From positions 17,732,001 through 17,796,000 of the forward strand of contig CP075492.1 of NCBI GenBank assembly GCA_021613535.1: a DNA stretch of 64,000 nucleotides. Direction: 5' to 3'. The notes below the pieces were generated by a model. The model was not told the origin of the DNA. It made no database searches and was given only the letters and a program-made list of their open reading frames with translations. This document shows positions 22,253-33,464 of the stretch, piece after piece (within the stretch, counting starts at the first letter, position 1; the number at the start of each line of letters is the position of its first letter). The position numbers and the translations under genes were made by a program. This stretch comes from Adineta vaga. Its lineage: Eukaryota > Rotifera.

Positions 22253-23315
22253 ATTAAGATAAGAAGTTGGATTTTTAATGATTTGATTGAAACAACTAAA
22301 GAACTTTAATAAGTAACTTATTGGTGTTAAAGAATATTTTTTTCGTACGTTAATGAAACTCAGTATGTCATGAGATGCAATATTACTATGATTGTTATTC
22401 GTATGAGACGATATAATGAATGAAAAGAAGCGTATTAATTGACTTTACATGTATAAGTTTGTAAAAAAAAATATATAAAATAAGATGTTTAATGAGATAG
22501 TCTGTTAAGCTTGAAGTCACTCTGTTCTAATTGATTCAAATATAGAATAAATTATTTTATGTTGCTGAAATATAGTTGTGTCCGCGCATTTTACATTAGT
22601 TCATCAGACAGATAAAACACTTATAAAAACGTTTCAAAAGCTTCTATGGAAATAAAATAATCTGGGTTTCGACAATCTAATCAATAAATCACAACAAGAA
22701 ACTATACAATTAAATTACATTAAATGAAGGATATTCACCACTGATTTATTTATATGATGTATTATGAATATGATTCAGATCGACATTTATTATTTTCTTC
22801 TTTTTTTTTGCATATATAAAATACCATAATATTTCACTCAAGAAAACATCATTGCTTTGTATACACTTTTCACCAGCATTACGTTGAGTTCGGTAATAAT
22901 TGGGTATTTCGTGATGAACTGACACTTTGAAATAACTCAAACGATCGGATATACTTGAAATAGTTTGAATATAGTATATGACTTGTGAAGGAAAACAAAC
23001 TTATTCTATATACTCGAGATATTTCTATGCTTTTTCAAGAAAAGATATGATTACCTATCTTTTCAATATGTTTCAATAGAAGTATAGTAGAATAAAGTTA
23101 TTATTACCGTTCGAAAAATAGATGTGATTTAGAACCCATTTCAGCTCGTTCCGCCGAGTCGTTTCGGAGAAGAAAAGGAAAGACTTGCGTACTTATAAAG
23201 ACATAATCATGTGTGAAGTCGTGGATTGCGGACAAGATTACATGCTTCTACATTTTCTTGTTGTTCTTTTTTCAAACTCATCCACACATTCAGGAATTTA
23301 AGAAAACAGTTTTAT
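22253..23315. other. Intergenic, nothing recognised
   Basis: AT-rich DNA between two minus-strand genes. No coding or repeat signal was found. It should include the 5' region of the 7TM gene. Confidence 0.4.
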
Positions 23316-26012
23316 TTAATCAGTAGAGGTTCCTTGCAATTTGTCTTTTAAAATTTTGATAATGTCTTTTAAACTTTTCAGTTGAGAATGATTTTCGGGC
23401 AATGTATGTTGTTCAATATCCAGAACACGTTGAAAACAAACTAATGATTTCGAGTACTCTCGCATGTTGTAATATAATACAGCGATATTGTTGTAGGTAG
23501 TTGCCAATTGAGGATGGTTTGGAGCAAAGACTTTTCCCTCGATGTGAAGTGATTTTTCAAAGAAAGTAAGTGCTGTCGAATACTTTCCTATGCTGTTATA
23601 CACCGAGCCGATGTTATTATATAGAATAGCTAAATCAGGATGATTTTTATGTAAAGTGTCTTCTCTGATTTCAAGTGCTCTTTTGAGAAAGGAGAGTGCT
23701 TCAAAATACGCTTCTAGGTTCATGTACACCAGACCGATGTTGTTAAAGGATTCAGCTAATACTGGATGTTTGTTCAGAAAAATTTTTTGTCGAATGTCAA
23801 GGGCTTGTTGATGAAATGAAAGTGCTTTCTGGTATTCTCTCATGTTTAGACATAGTGCACCTATGTTATTGTACGAAGTAGCCAAGTCAGGATGATTGAC
23901 AGGTAGAGTTTGACGACTAATTTCAACAGCTTTTTCGTAGAATGAAAACGCTTTCAAGTATTCGTTCATATTCTCATATATTGTCCCGATATTGTTGTAG
24001 GAAGTAATTAAATCAGAATGGATCGATGCAATAGTTGTCTGTTTGATTTTAAGTGCTTTTTCACAAAAGGAAAGTGCTTTTGAATATTCTCCCATGTTCG
24101 TGTACACTTTACCGATATCGTCGTAGGGACAAGCCAAATCCGGATGATTTGGTGGAAGCACGTTTTCTTTCATTTCAAGTGCTTTTTCGTAGAATACAAG
24201 TGCTTTGGAGTACTCACCCATGTTCATGTGTACCCTTCCAATGTTGTTATAGGTAATACTCAAATCAGGATGATTTCCAGGAAGAGTAGATATGAACATT
24301 TCAAGTGCTTTCTCAAAGAATACGAGTGCTGTTTCATACTTGCCAATCTGATAACTAATTGCAGCAATATTGTTATAAGTAGCAGCCATGTAAGGATGGT
24401 TTTTGGAAAGAGTATTTTCTTTAATTTGAAGTGCTTTGACGCAAAATGACAGAGCCTTCGAATATTCTCCCATGTTCATATGTACTACGCCTAGACTGTT
24501 GTATGATGTAGCCAACTTCGCATGATTTGAAGGAAGAAGTTTTTCATTAATTTCAAGTGATTTTTTGTAATATTCCATAGCCTTATCATAATCACCTTGA
24601 TCGTTTTTTATATAACCTAGTTGATGGTAGAAAGTTGCTTTCTCACATACATTCGATGTCTTTTCAAGAAGTATATTGTACAATGCTTCGGCTTTACCAC
24701 ATTGACCAATTGCCAACAATAAATTACCCAAACGTTGCCATCCTGTATCGCCTGCAGCTTCTTCTGACATCTGTTTGGTCAGTATACGAAGTTGTTCATC
24801 ATCGTCAGCTGTCAGTTGCAATTCGATCTCATACAACCGACCTTGGTTATCGTCCATGGATTTTACCGCACCTATTCGAAATACGGTGTGCATGGAAAAG
24901 AGAACTTCTACTTCTGAACTAAACTGACTAAAATCTCCGATGGATGCATATGGTGTTGACGAAATAGATGGATCGATGGAGATTATGAAAAGAATACCGA
25001 TTAGATTGATATTTTGTATAACACTTTCTGCGAACAATTGAGAAACAGATCTCTGTTCACTGGTAGAGAGGAAGTTATTAAACGACATAAGTCCACCTTT
25101 TGTTTTCAGAAACTTATCAAAGTGCTCCCTGGAAAGACCTTGTCCTCGGTAAACAAGGGACACGTCTTTAAGGTCAGTCTTTATCTGTTGTCGATGCAAA
25201 TATTCGAGTTGTCGATGTAAATCACAAATAAAGAAGCCCATCATGATGATAATGTCGGCTTGCATAGTACGAAGAGCATGGTTGAGTAAAGAATAAAGAA
25301 ACGAATGTGAAGTGTACCAGAAAAGAGTTGATTCCTGAGAGTATTCTTTTTCGAATTGATCAATAATGTTAGGCATAGCACAATCATTTGCTCGACAGAA
25401 TTCACTGAATTTTTTGACTGCTTGTCCGTCATGACCCATTTCAAGTAGAATTTCCTTGAATATCTGAGTATACATAAATGTAGACTCAAGCTGATTGATA
25501 TTTCCAGTGAACGTGGTTTCGTTCGGCGGACCGAAGCTTGGGACATTGGAATCTTGATTATATTGTTTTACAATCGGTTCTAACACTTGACAAAGTTCTT
25601 CGATATTATCATGAACATTCTTGACTTTCTCCCAGTGTTGATTCCGTATTTGATTGTGACAGAGGATATAAATTTCATTTATCTGTGGTATACTGTGAAT
25701 TAATGATATGCAAGGTTGCCCAAGTGTATGGTCTACTACGAGTAATACCTTGGTATCTTCTAGATCACTAATAAAATCAATAGCTTCGTCAAGATCTGCG
25801 AAAACATTGATATCGTTTATAATGGTTCGTAACTGTGCTAGAACATGTTCTTTGTCTTGAACAATGTTGGTATCTATCCAAATAAGTAAATAATCTTGTA
25901 TGATACGTCTTCGTGGTGTAGTTTGACTGTTACCACTTGAAATAGTAGAATAATGTTTGTCAGATACGGATGTGGTCATATCAGTGTGACTTTGTATAGT
26001 TTTTGCTGACAC
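23316..26012 (-). CDS. ADP-ribosyltransferase with ten 42-residue TPRs
   Basis: 898 residues, one exon. The N-terminal alpha/beta region (residues about 40-160, with VLLVVDHTL and INEIYILCHNQ) is shared with the other ART genes here. ART domain: Arg289 in VYRGQ, SFNNFLSTS for the Ser motif, and E367-V-E369 as a complete E-x-E loop, so arginine-type transfer from NAD+ is plausible. From about residue 425 a TPR array follows: one divergent unit, then ten units of exactly 42 residues with the theme YNNIGxVYxNMGEYSKAL...FxEKALEI...NHPDLA, the pattern of kinesin light chain. High similarity between units suggests repeat exchange. All catalytic positions are intact, in contrast to its relative at 324-2840 (Q-G-E). 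Probably an intracellular enzyme; target unknown. Confidence 0.88.
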   Translation of the reverse strand: MSAKTIQSHTDMTTSVSDKHYSTISSGNSQTTPRRRIIQDYLLIWIDTNIVQDKEHVLAQLRTIINDINVFADLDEAIDFISDLEDTKVLLVVDHTLGQPCISLIHSIPQINEIYILCHNQIRNQHWEKVKNVHDNIEELCQVLEPIVKQYNQDSNVPSFGPPNETTFTGNINQLESTFMYTQIFKEILLEMGHDGQAVKKFSEFCRANDCAMPNIIDQFEKEYSQESTLFWYTSHSFLYSLLNHALRTMQADIIIMMGFFICDLHRQLEYLHRQQIKTDLKDVSLVYRGQGLSREHFDKFLKTKGGLMSFNNFLSTSEQRSVSQLFAESVIQNINLIGILFIISIDPSISSTPYASIGDFSQFSSEVEVLFSMHTVFRIGAVKSMDDNQGRLYEIELQLTADDDEQLRILTKQMSEEAAGDTGWQRLGNLLLAIGQCGKAEALYNILLEKTSNVCEKATFYHQLGYIKNDQGDYDKAMEYYKKSLEINEKLLPSNHAKLATSYNSLGVVHMNMGEYSKALSFCVKALQIKENTLSKNHPYMAATYNNIAAISYQIGKYETALVFFEKALEMFISTLPGNHPDLSITYNNIGRVHMNMGEYSKALVFYEKALEMKENVLPPNHPDLACPYDDIGKVYTNMGEYSKALSFCEKALKIKQTTIASIHSDLITSYNNIGTIYENMNEYLKAFSFYEKAVEISRQTLPVNHPDLATSYNNIGALCLNMREYQKALSFHQQALDIRQKIFLNKHPVLAESFNNIGLVYMNLEAYFEALSFLKRALEIREDTLHKNHPDLAILYNNIGSVYNSIGKYSTALTFFEKSLHIEGKVFAPNHPQLATTYNNIAVLYYNMREYSKSLVCFQRVLDIEQHTLPENHSQLKSLKDIIKILKDKLQGTSTD

Positions 26013-26352
26013 TCAATAGCAAAGTTCACTCAGATACGATATTATAAATTGCGCTGTAAAGGACAAATCCGTACACACAAGATCTAAACAAGCGTACATG
26101 AAAAAGAGTAATCAACTATCGATTTCATGCAGTTAATTTCTTCACATTATGTCTATCAAGAAAACAAAAGGAAGTGAAATATTGTGAATAGTATTATCTC
26201 AAAAGAATTGTTAGCATACAAGTCATCTAAGTGAAACGTTTGTGAAAAACATAAATTCTATGTTGGAAAATACCAGATGTGATAGTTGTCGACCGAAAAG
26301 TATGCAAGCAAACAGTATAGGGAGATAAATCCAACGGAAATGCGTCACAATG

Positions 26353-26770
26353 AATAACAAAATCGCTCTTACCTTTCATTCTCGTCACCTTATTTCGATA
26401 ATATATACATACGTTGTTTGAATACCTCTCACGGTTGGATTTTTTCGTTATTTTATTTTTCATCAATCTGCATTATCGTGCCTATTTTTTATCGTATGAC
26501 TCATATTGTTTTTCATTTTTAGATATACAAGCAAAGAAAACATGAGAGCAAATGATGCACAAGGATGGGTGAGTGTGAGTACCGCTATCTTTTGTCACTC
26601 ACACCTACCCTTGAAATAAAATCCTATTTATAACCAATCTGATCCCATAAATCACAATCGTCTTCCACATATTTCTGTCCTAATTAAAATGGATTTTGAA
26701 TGAACATATATGTTTCATTTCCATCGGTGAATTTTGGCCATGACAAAGGTACACTCAATGGATCATTTGG
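26353..26770. repeat. Direct duplicate, copy 1 (carboxylesterase 3' end)
   Basis: 418 bp matching 30704-31122 with one A-run length difference and no other mismatch that I could see. It includes the last codons of the carboxylesterase on the minus strand, its 3' flank and a palindrome. On the gene side the match ends exactly where palindrome H12 begins, so this copy is a cut-off gene fragment. Confidence 0.9.
26561..26612. repeat. Telomere-like palindrome H11a
   Basis: AAGGATGGGTGAGTGTGAGT, short loop, CACTCACACCTACCCTT. The same element recurs at 30913-30964 in the second copy of the duplication, so it predates that duplication. Confidence 0.7.
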
Positions 26771-26822
26771 GTGTGGGTGTGAGTGCAGAGAAGCATATAA
26801 CCGTTACTCACACCCACCCTCT
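26768..26822. repeat. Telomere-like palindrome H12
   Basis: TGGGTGTGGGTGTGAGTG, loop AGAGAAGCATATAACC, ACTCACACCCACCCT. It abuts the truncated carboxylesterase fragment of duplicate copy 1. Confidence 0.8.
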
Positions 26823-28614
26823 AGTACAACAAGCCGCTCTATTTCAACCATTTTTTTCTCAACTATCATTTCCATTGATTTCTTTAGTTATCCTTTTCTA
26901 CGTAGTATAAAATAAAATAGAGCATTCGAGTATTTTTTTTAGGCTCGTGAATAACAAGTTGAAGTGTTATTCATAACATTTAATCTAACTTTTAACTCAG
27001 ACCACATTACTGAAATAGTATACGAAACTAAGATTTCATCCTTTGTGATGTTCTATGAATTTTTCAAGAAACAAATGGAAATTCGTTATCTAACGAATAA
27101 AAACATGAGGAGATGAATCCTTTTTAAGTTTCTCATAGCTTATCAAGATCTGCTTAAGGCGAAAAGTTGATAGCTCTGAAACGCTTGAACATATAAATAT
27201 GTTTCCTCATAAAACAATTTGATCAGTGATATAAATCCCATTCACGTACATATTTTTCTTTTACTTCGGATTATTGAGATTCATGGTAAAATTTTGCGCA
27301 TTATTTCAGGTTTTGCTTTTCATTAAATTCTAACAAGTAATCTAGCAGAAGTTCGATAATCATCCAAAGATTTTCTATGTTAACAGTTTTTATTCAAGTT
27401 GCACTCGTTTCATCTAGGGACATCTACGTATTGTACACTATGATTCTAAAATATACTTTCTGTAATATTTGGAGACCTTACACGTGCTTTAATAATAAAA
27501 CGATCGATATTTCTAATGCTATCTCGAATAGTATGTTTAACTTTTCACTTATTTTAGTCATTTAAACAAAAATATATTGATATTGATGTATTTTTTAATT
27601 TTCCAATAATTATTTTTTTTATTAAAAGATTTTGTTTCCAGCCAAGGTCTTGATTTTGTTGAAAAGAGAAGTTCTAAAAGATCAATGAAATATAATGAAA
27701 ATAAAACGAAAAAAAACCACTTCATATCGTTTTACAAGAAAGAATCACAACAAATATAGAAAATAATTGTTTATTGAAAAATCAAAGAGATGAAAATATT
27801 GACAATATGAATCAAATGAAAAATCTCAATATAGATGATACTGAGATTATCGATAGCCCGCCATCCGATAGTTTAGAATGTTGCGATGATCTTAATATTA
27901 ATCCTGAAAATATAATACATAATTATACGTAAACACTTCGATCAAAGAATTTTGTTCAAATCTATTAACTTTATTAAGAAAGTTGGATATATGTAAATCT
28001 CATCTGAATTGTTTATTATAATTTATTGATTTAATACTTTTAAACAATATATTTTATCATTGGAAAAAACTTTTTGTGCCAAATGTTCATCGAATCATTT
28101 CAGACCGTTTGTCTTTATTTATGGAATGATTAGAAAAAGATTTATCAAAAAGATTTATATAAGGTTGATGGTATAGATCGATTAATATCGAAATTCTTCT
28201 TTCACATTTCATATAACAGATTTTCTATACACCACTATAGCGACAAAAAATTGAATAAACAATAAAAGAACAACGTATCTATAAAGAAAACTCGAATATA
28301 TACCGCCATTAAAGCATATTTAGATCAACCAATTAGTTATTATTCACGAAATGAGAGGAGGTTTATGAATGATAATCATCAAAATTCTTCATTATATTCC
28401 ACCACATCGATCTGCTAAACCATGCGTAAGACTAAAGAGAATGATGAGAGAAAACAAAAGCAAATCTACGTTGACTGGTTACATTAAATTCGTTATAGTT
28501 TATACTGAGTATTTATAATGTTACTCTATAGAGTATTATTGTCCGTTGATAAGAACAAAAGAGGAATTTTCTATTTCTAATACAGACATATATATAAAAT
28601 ATTCAACAAATAAT
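26823..28614. other. Gene-poor stretch
   Basis: No recognisable gene. A short open segment at about 27780-27930 (acidic, Asn/Asp-rich) could be an orphan exon but has no recognisable features. AT-rich; the right side is the 3' flank of the RBR gene. Confidence 0.4.
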
Positions 28615-28723
28615 TTATTCTGAAGAAATAAAAATACAACAAAAAATTGTCCTATATAACAATTTGAAGTAATGTTGAGTGAATAAAATGTATTCATTAA
28701 GTGAACATACATTATTGTTGTGT

Positions 28724-29786
28724 TTATCGTTGGGTGGATGAAGTGGAAGTATCCGGCTAATATAAAAGAAAATACTATGAATAAAGAGATCTATAAAAAT
28801 CTGTTTTACCTGATAATAATTACATGATGTTTTGTGTTGACTATTACCCCTACTTGCAATAAGTTTATAATCAGCCAAACATTCCCAACAAAATTCATGT
28901 TTACAATATCGACATGTCATATGATCACATCCTTCATTTTTTTGAATATACCATTGACATTGTGAACATTTTTTAGTAAATAATTCCAACCATTTGTTAT
29001 TTGCATCGCTCTCCGATGATTGACTTTCTAAAAGATCATATTGATCACATGTCATATCTGTGTGCCAGATGACACGATGTTTGAAACATGTACGTCGATT
29101 ACATTTCAGACATGTTACTGCAGGATTTTCCGATCCTGTAATATCATATAATTGACCTGAGCCACAACCATATGCGCACCAAATAAAGTCAGACATTAGC
29201 GAAAGCTGAAGATTAATCAAATGTTGATCGTACTGTTCAAAAAATGTTTGATTGTTTCCAATGTTAACAAGAATTTGTCGAATTCCATTATAATCCAATA
29301 TTGCATGACAATTTAATTCTGGGCATGTAATATCTTCAAAATAAATTATTGAATCTGCGACAAGAGATTTCGTATTTTCATAAACACAGGAATTACATAC
29401 TGTCCGTTCAATATGTATACACGAATCACTATAGATACCTTCGAATTCATTGAGAGATTTTTCTGTCATACATACAATACATTCACGTGTGATTTCTATA
29501 ATTGGAATCGTAAGTTTTGTCGACTCTGCTCGAGTTTGAGAAGAGATATCATTGATAGTCATTGTTTGTTGAATTAATACTAAAAATAGTCTTTATTTAA
29601 ATAAAGAAGACACGAGCACAACCTACTGTTGATATCATCCATCTGAATAGGACTTCTAGATAAAGAGGAGACACTTGATACTCGATGTTGTGTCTTGTCA
29701 TTTGAATTCAAGAATAATTTTCGAGAATGTGAAAATGAACGATGAGAACGAGATCTACGTGTCGTACAGGTTCTCTTGTGAGGCAT
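28724..29786 (-). CDS. RBR-type E3 ubiquitin ligase
   Basis: RING1-IBR-RING2 protein that passes ubiquitin from an E2 through a RING2 cysteine to a substrate. Exon 1 (29786-29627) codes for a basic Ser/Arg-rich head (CTTRRSRSHRSFSHSRK). A 47-nt intron (GTAGGT...TTTAG) joins in frame to exon 2 (29579 down). RING1 begins CIVCMTEK; the IBR includes CLKCNRRTCFKHRVIWH; RING2 is CSQCQWYIQKNEGCDHMTC, where the Cys before DHMTC is the expected catalytic residue, followed by CKHEFCWEC. A probable last intron after NYYQ gives a short tail ending at 28724; if unspliced, the frame runs to 28615. About 340 residues in all. A compact RBR without ariadne or parkin extras; substrate unknown. Confidence 0.85.
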
Positions 29787-30629
29787 GTGTTATTCTGTAA
29801 TATAAAACCATTTAGCATACTCCGTCAGACAAGAAGAGAGATTTTATAATTTCTGTATCGATATACTTACTACGAGAGAATCTAATGCTTTCATTATATA
29901 CTTCAATATGTATTAATAATCATGTTTCAGAATATATGTGACTCAAACTGACACGTATTACATCTTGTTGTAATGACGAAAAATCGAATGAATCAGATTG
30001 TTATTTTGTTCGTTCGTCGTTCTCTCTATTTAGACATTAGATACCAAGGAGCGATGAAAAGAACGACAACACCGTCAACTTCATTTGACGTACATATATA
30101 ATTCACTGCTATCATGAAACACTAAAACGTCAGTTTTTGAACAATACCTCGTAACATTCTATTTGTTGATACAGATTGTAGCACATATTAAACAAAGATT
30201 AAAGAGAGTGACACTAACTTTTCAAATAACGTCTATATTTTCAGAAAGAGAACGCATTGATATTTTAATTCAATTATCTAACAACTATTTTTTATCTTGT
30301 ATATTTATTCTGTATGTCAATCAATTTACAGAGATGAACACATACAATTTATATTCTGCCAAGGACATGATCCCAAAATCTAGAACAGGTCAGCATGTAA
30401 TGACATGTTTTCTGGGATATTTCTCGCAAAAAACCTAGATAATATGGACTTGTACTCTGATGTACTGTGATAACTGCAGAAACACGCTTCCACGATGAAA
30501 ACAAAATCTATGCACAGCATCCGACACACCAATACCTGCTATAAAAATAAAAATCATTTTAAGTTCAAAAATACACAAGATGAATTCTCTCTATTTATTT
30601 ATATTTCGAATATTTATCTATAACTTTTA
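29787..30629. other. Intergenic, nothing recognised
   Basis: Upstream of the RBR gene. Open frames here (such as 30163-30438) show no family features. It ends at palindrome H13. Confidence 0.4.
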
Positions 30630-30705
30630 CTTGAGGGTGTAGGTGTGGATGTGGGTGTATCTTCTTCACCCACACGCAAACCCACACCCACACCCACACC
30701 CTCAA
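30630..30705. repeat. Telomere-like palindrome H13 (long arms)
   Basis: Left arm CTTGAGGGTGTAGGTGTGGA, loop ATCTTCTTC, right arm with four tandem CCCACA units ending ACACCCTCAA. The right arm keeps the exact 6-nt telomeric period. It forms the left boundary of duplicate copy 2. Confidence 0.85.
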
Positions 30706-31122
30706 TAACAAAAATCGCTCTTACCTTTCATTCTCGTCACCTTATTTCGATAATATATACATACGTTGTTTGAATACCTCTCACGGTTGGATTTTTTCGT
30801 TATTTTATTTTTCATCAATCTGCATTATCGTGCCTATTTTTTATCGTATGACTCATATTGTTTTTCATTTTTAGATATACAAGCAAAGAAAACATGAGAG
30901 CAAATGATGCACAAGGATGGGTGAGTGTGAGTACCGCTATCTTTTGTCACTCACACCTACCCTTGAAATAAAATCCTATTTATAACCAATCTGATCCCAT
31001 AAATCACAATCGTCTTCCACATATTTCTGTCCTAATTAAAATGGATTTTGAATGAACATATATGTTTCATTTCCATCGGTGAATTTTGGCCATGACAAAG
31101 GTACACTCAATGGATCATTTGG
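30704..31122. repeat. Direct duplicate, copy 2 (at the true gene)
   Basis: 419 bp matching 26353-26770. This copy is continuous with the complete carboxylesterase, so it is the source. Its left end meets palindrome H13. Confidence 0.9.
30913..30964. repeat. Telomere-like palindrome H11b
   Basis: Identical to H11a at 26561-26612. It lies 72 bp downstream of the carboxylesterase stop. Confidence 0.7.
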
Positions 31123-32814
31123 ATTTTCACTTTTAGCAAAATTTGTCCAATAAGTAGCCATACCTTGTGATATATATCGACCGCTGTCAGTAAAACGTTC
31201 CCAAAATGATTGGAAAATATATGGTAATTCATCTGCATGACACGCATGATCAGGACAATTCAATGAATTTACTTTATTGTATGGATAACCAAATACATAA
31301 GAATACGTTGCAGCTTTTCGAGCAAAAACACGAGTTGAACAAGTAAAAATCCATTCTGTCGCAATTCGAGCAATATTTGGTCGTTGATCGCCTGAAGTTA
31401 ACGGTGGATAATGTTCAAGAATTTTCAGTGCTTTTTCACCAAAAAGACCAATAGCCATTCCTATATATTCACTAACTGTTATATTTTTTTTCAATGCACC
31501 ATAAATCATATAATAACATTCGTCAGTTAATGAACCAATAATCAATGGCTTAAGTGGAAATGATATATTTCGAATTGTACTAATAAGTGTTCCATGTACA
31601 ATATCATTATCAATAACTGGTAACCATGGTTCGAAGAGAAGTAGGATATTTAATGAAGTTAACTTTTGATTTACTTCATTCTGAGCAGTAATAATTTCAT
31701 CCGTTGAACGAGATCGAAAGCATGTGAAATCATTTGGTGAACAATGTAATTGTTCAGCAAGAAGAACATTAGGTGCAACATTCTCCAAGTATGTTCTAAG
31801 TAATATAATAGTAAAGAGAATCTATTATTTTCACTATATTCATGTAGATATACTGTACTTGAAAGGAAAATTCATTGGAGAACTTTGAATAATTGCTCGT
31901 TGAAAAAATGGTTGCATTTCCCTAGTCATATAATGGAGAGCAGTTGATTGTGCACCTGAACTTTGTCCAAATAATGTAATCTAAACAAAGACGAATAGGT
32001 TTTAGGAAATGCGAAATCTATATTGTGTTTAAACCTGATTAGGATCACCACCAAATGCATTGATATTATCTTTTATCCAAGCAATGGCCATACGTTGATC
32101 AAGTATTCCAAAATTACCTTTAATATCATTCGGACCGTTACCAGTTGCCAAGAAACCAAGAACACCTAAAAAGTAATTAAGACTTCAAATAAAAGGTATA
32201 AACAAATTGTCAAAACTTACCTAATCGATGTTGAATCAAGGCAATGATGATATTGGTATTATTCACTAAACGTTCAGATTCGTAGATCGAATCTGATGCA
32301 GAACTAAATTGGAAATCACCACCGGGAATAAAAATCATTACTGGAAGAAGATTTGTTGATGATAGATTATTCGTTAATGGTGTGAAAACATTCAAATAAA
32401 GACAATCTTCTGACATCTACATATTGATTTATGACATGAAATCTCTTCTTCCTTTGTAGAACAAAGACTTACAGCAGGTCGAGTGGTGTATTCCATCATA
32501 CTTTTTGATTGTGGACTGAGAGGTTGTGGACACACATATGCTGGTCGTGTAGCATTGATTATTTTCGGTTCCCATTTTGTAATAAGTACTGGTAATTGCC
32601 ATCTATATTCAAATATAATTACGTCTTCACACAATGATTCACATAATTATTACCTCAATGAACCTACAGGTGGTTGAGCGAATGGAATACCATAAAAGAC
32701 ACGAGACATATTCGTTTGATAACCCAATATATCTCCATAGTGTGTATGAACTACAACAGGTTCATTAGCACAAATATTTCGTATGAAAAGGAATAAGATG
32801 AAAAACAACATCAT
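31036..32814 (-). CDS. Type-B carboxylesterase / cholinesterase-like, six exons
   Basis: Secreted serine hydrolase of the alpha/beta fold. Exons on the minus strand: 32814-32654, 32602-32473, 32416-32221, 32165-32035, 31980-31859 and 31795-31036, all with GT-AG introns that keep frame. A signal peptide (MMLFFILFLF) is followed by FYGIPFAQPPVGSLR, the SEDCLYLNVFTP motif, the oxyanion strand FIPGGDF, and the nucleophile elbow GQSSGA (Ser codon 31960-31962). The acid is probably Glu in SLTDECYY and the histidine is in DHACHADELPY. Family length is about 550 residues, close to that seen. The usual HGGG oxyanion motif reads PGGDF, which is atypical. No frameshift, so likely functional; substrate unknown. 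Its 3' end is duplicated at 26353-26770. Confidence 0.88.
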
Positions 32815-33464
32815 TTGTTTGCAGGACAATCTGTCGTTTAACTAATACAAATGTGGACCTTATTTCTTTTTTTTTATTATAAAACTATTGATAAGAAAGA
32901 AACTGTTATCTTTTGAAGAAAGACTTGAGATATTATAATTTTAACTTTTTTCTACTTTATATGTCATAAAATAGTTAAATACACAGATGGCCGTTTGAAA
33001 AGATTTTTCAGCATAATGAACATTACTTATTTGATTGATAACTTGGATTAAATGCTCGTAATCATCTAGATGCCATTTTGACCATATAAGTATATAGATA
33101 AAGGTGTGGGTGCAGATTGGTATACTGCTTACGGATTCGTCAAATGAAGGTTACAATCCATTTTATCATAGCCATTCTTGAACAGTTAACAATTGTTCTT
33201 ATAGTTTTCTAACTTATTTACATTCGATTTCATACTATATCCTGAAATTCAAATTTTTCACTGGCCATCAGTATGTCAACGCCACCTTTCGCGTACAAAA
33301 CTATTGTTTTTGCCATTGGTATTTTATCTTTTTCCTTTTTACGACGAATCAAGTCAAGTCATCACACCGTGGTTGTAAAAAGGACATAAAAGAAAAGAAG
33401 TAGCATTATAAATTCGATCAAAAACAAGTAAACAATCGACACGCAATACATCAATACAAAATCT
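32815..33464. other. Intergenic between divergent genes
   Basis: Between the carboxylesterase start and the F-box gene start, so promoters of both are expected here. One G-rich telomere-like trace, AAGGTGTGGGTGCAG, lies near 33102; no partner arm. Confidence 0.4.

Noticed and set aside
23316-25600. Plus-strand open frames opposite the ART-TPR gene
   Set aside because: They are mirrors of the regular TPR codons, with no independent features.
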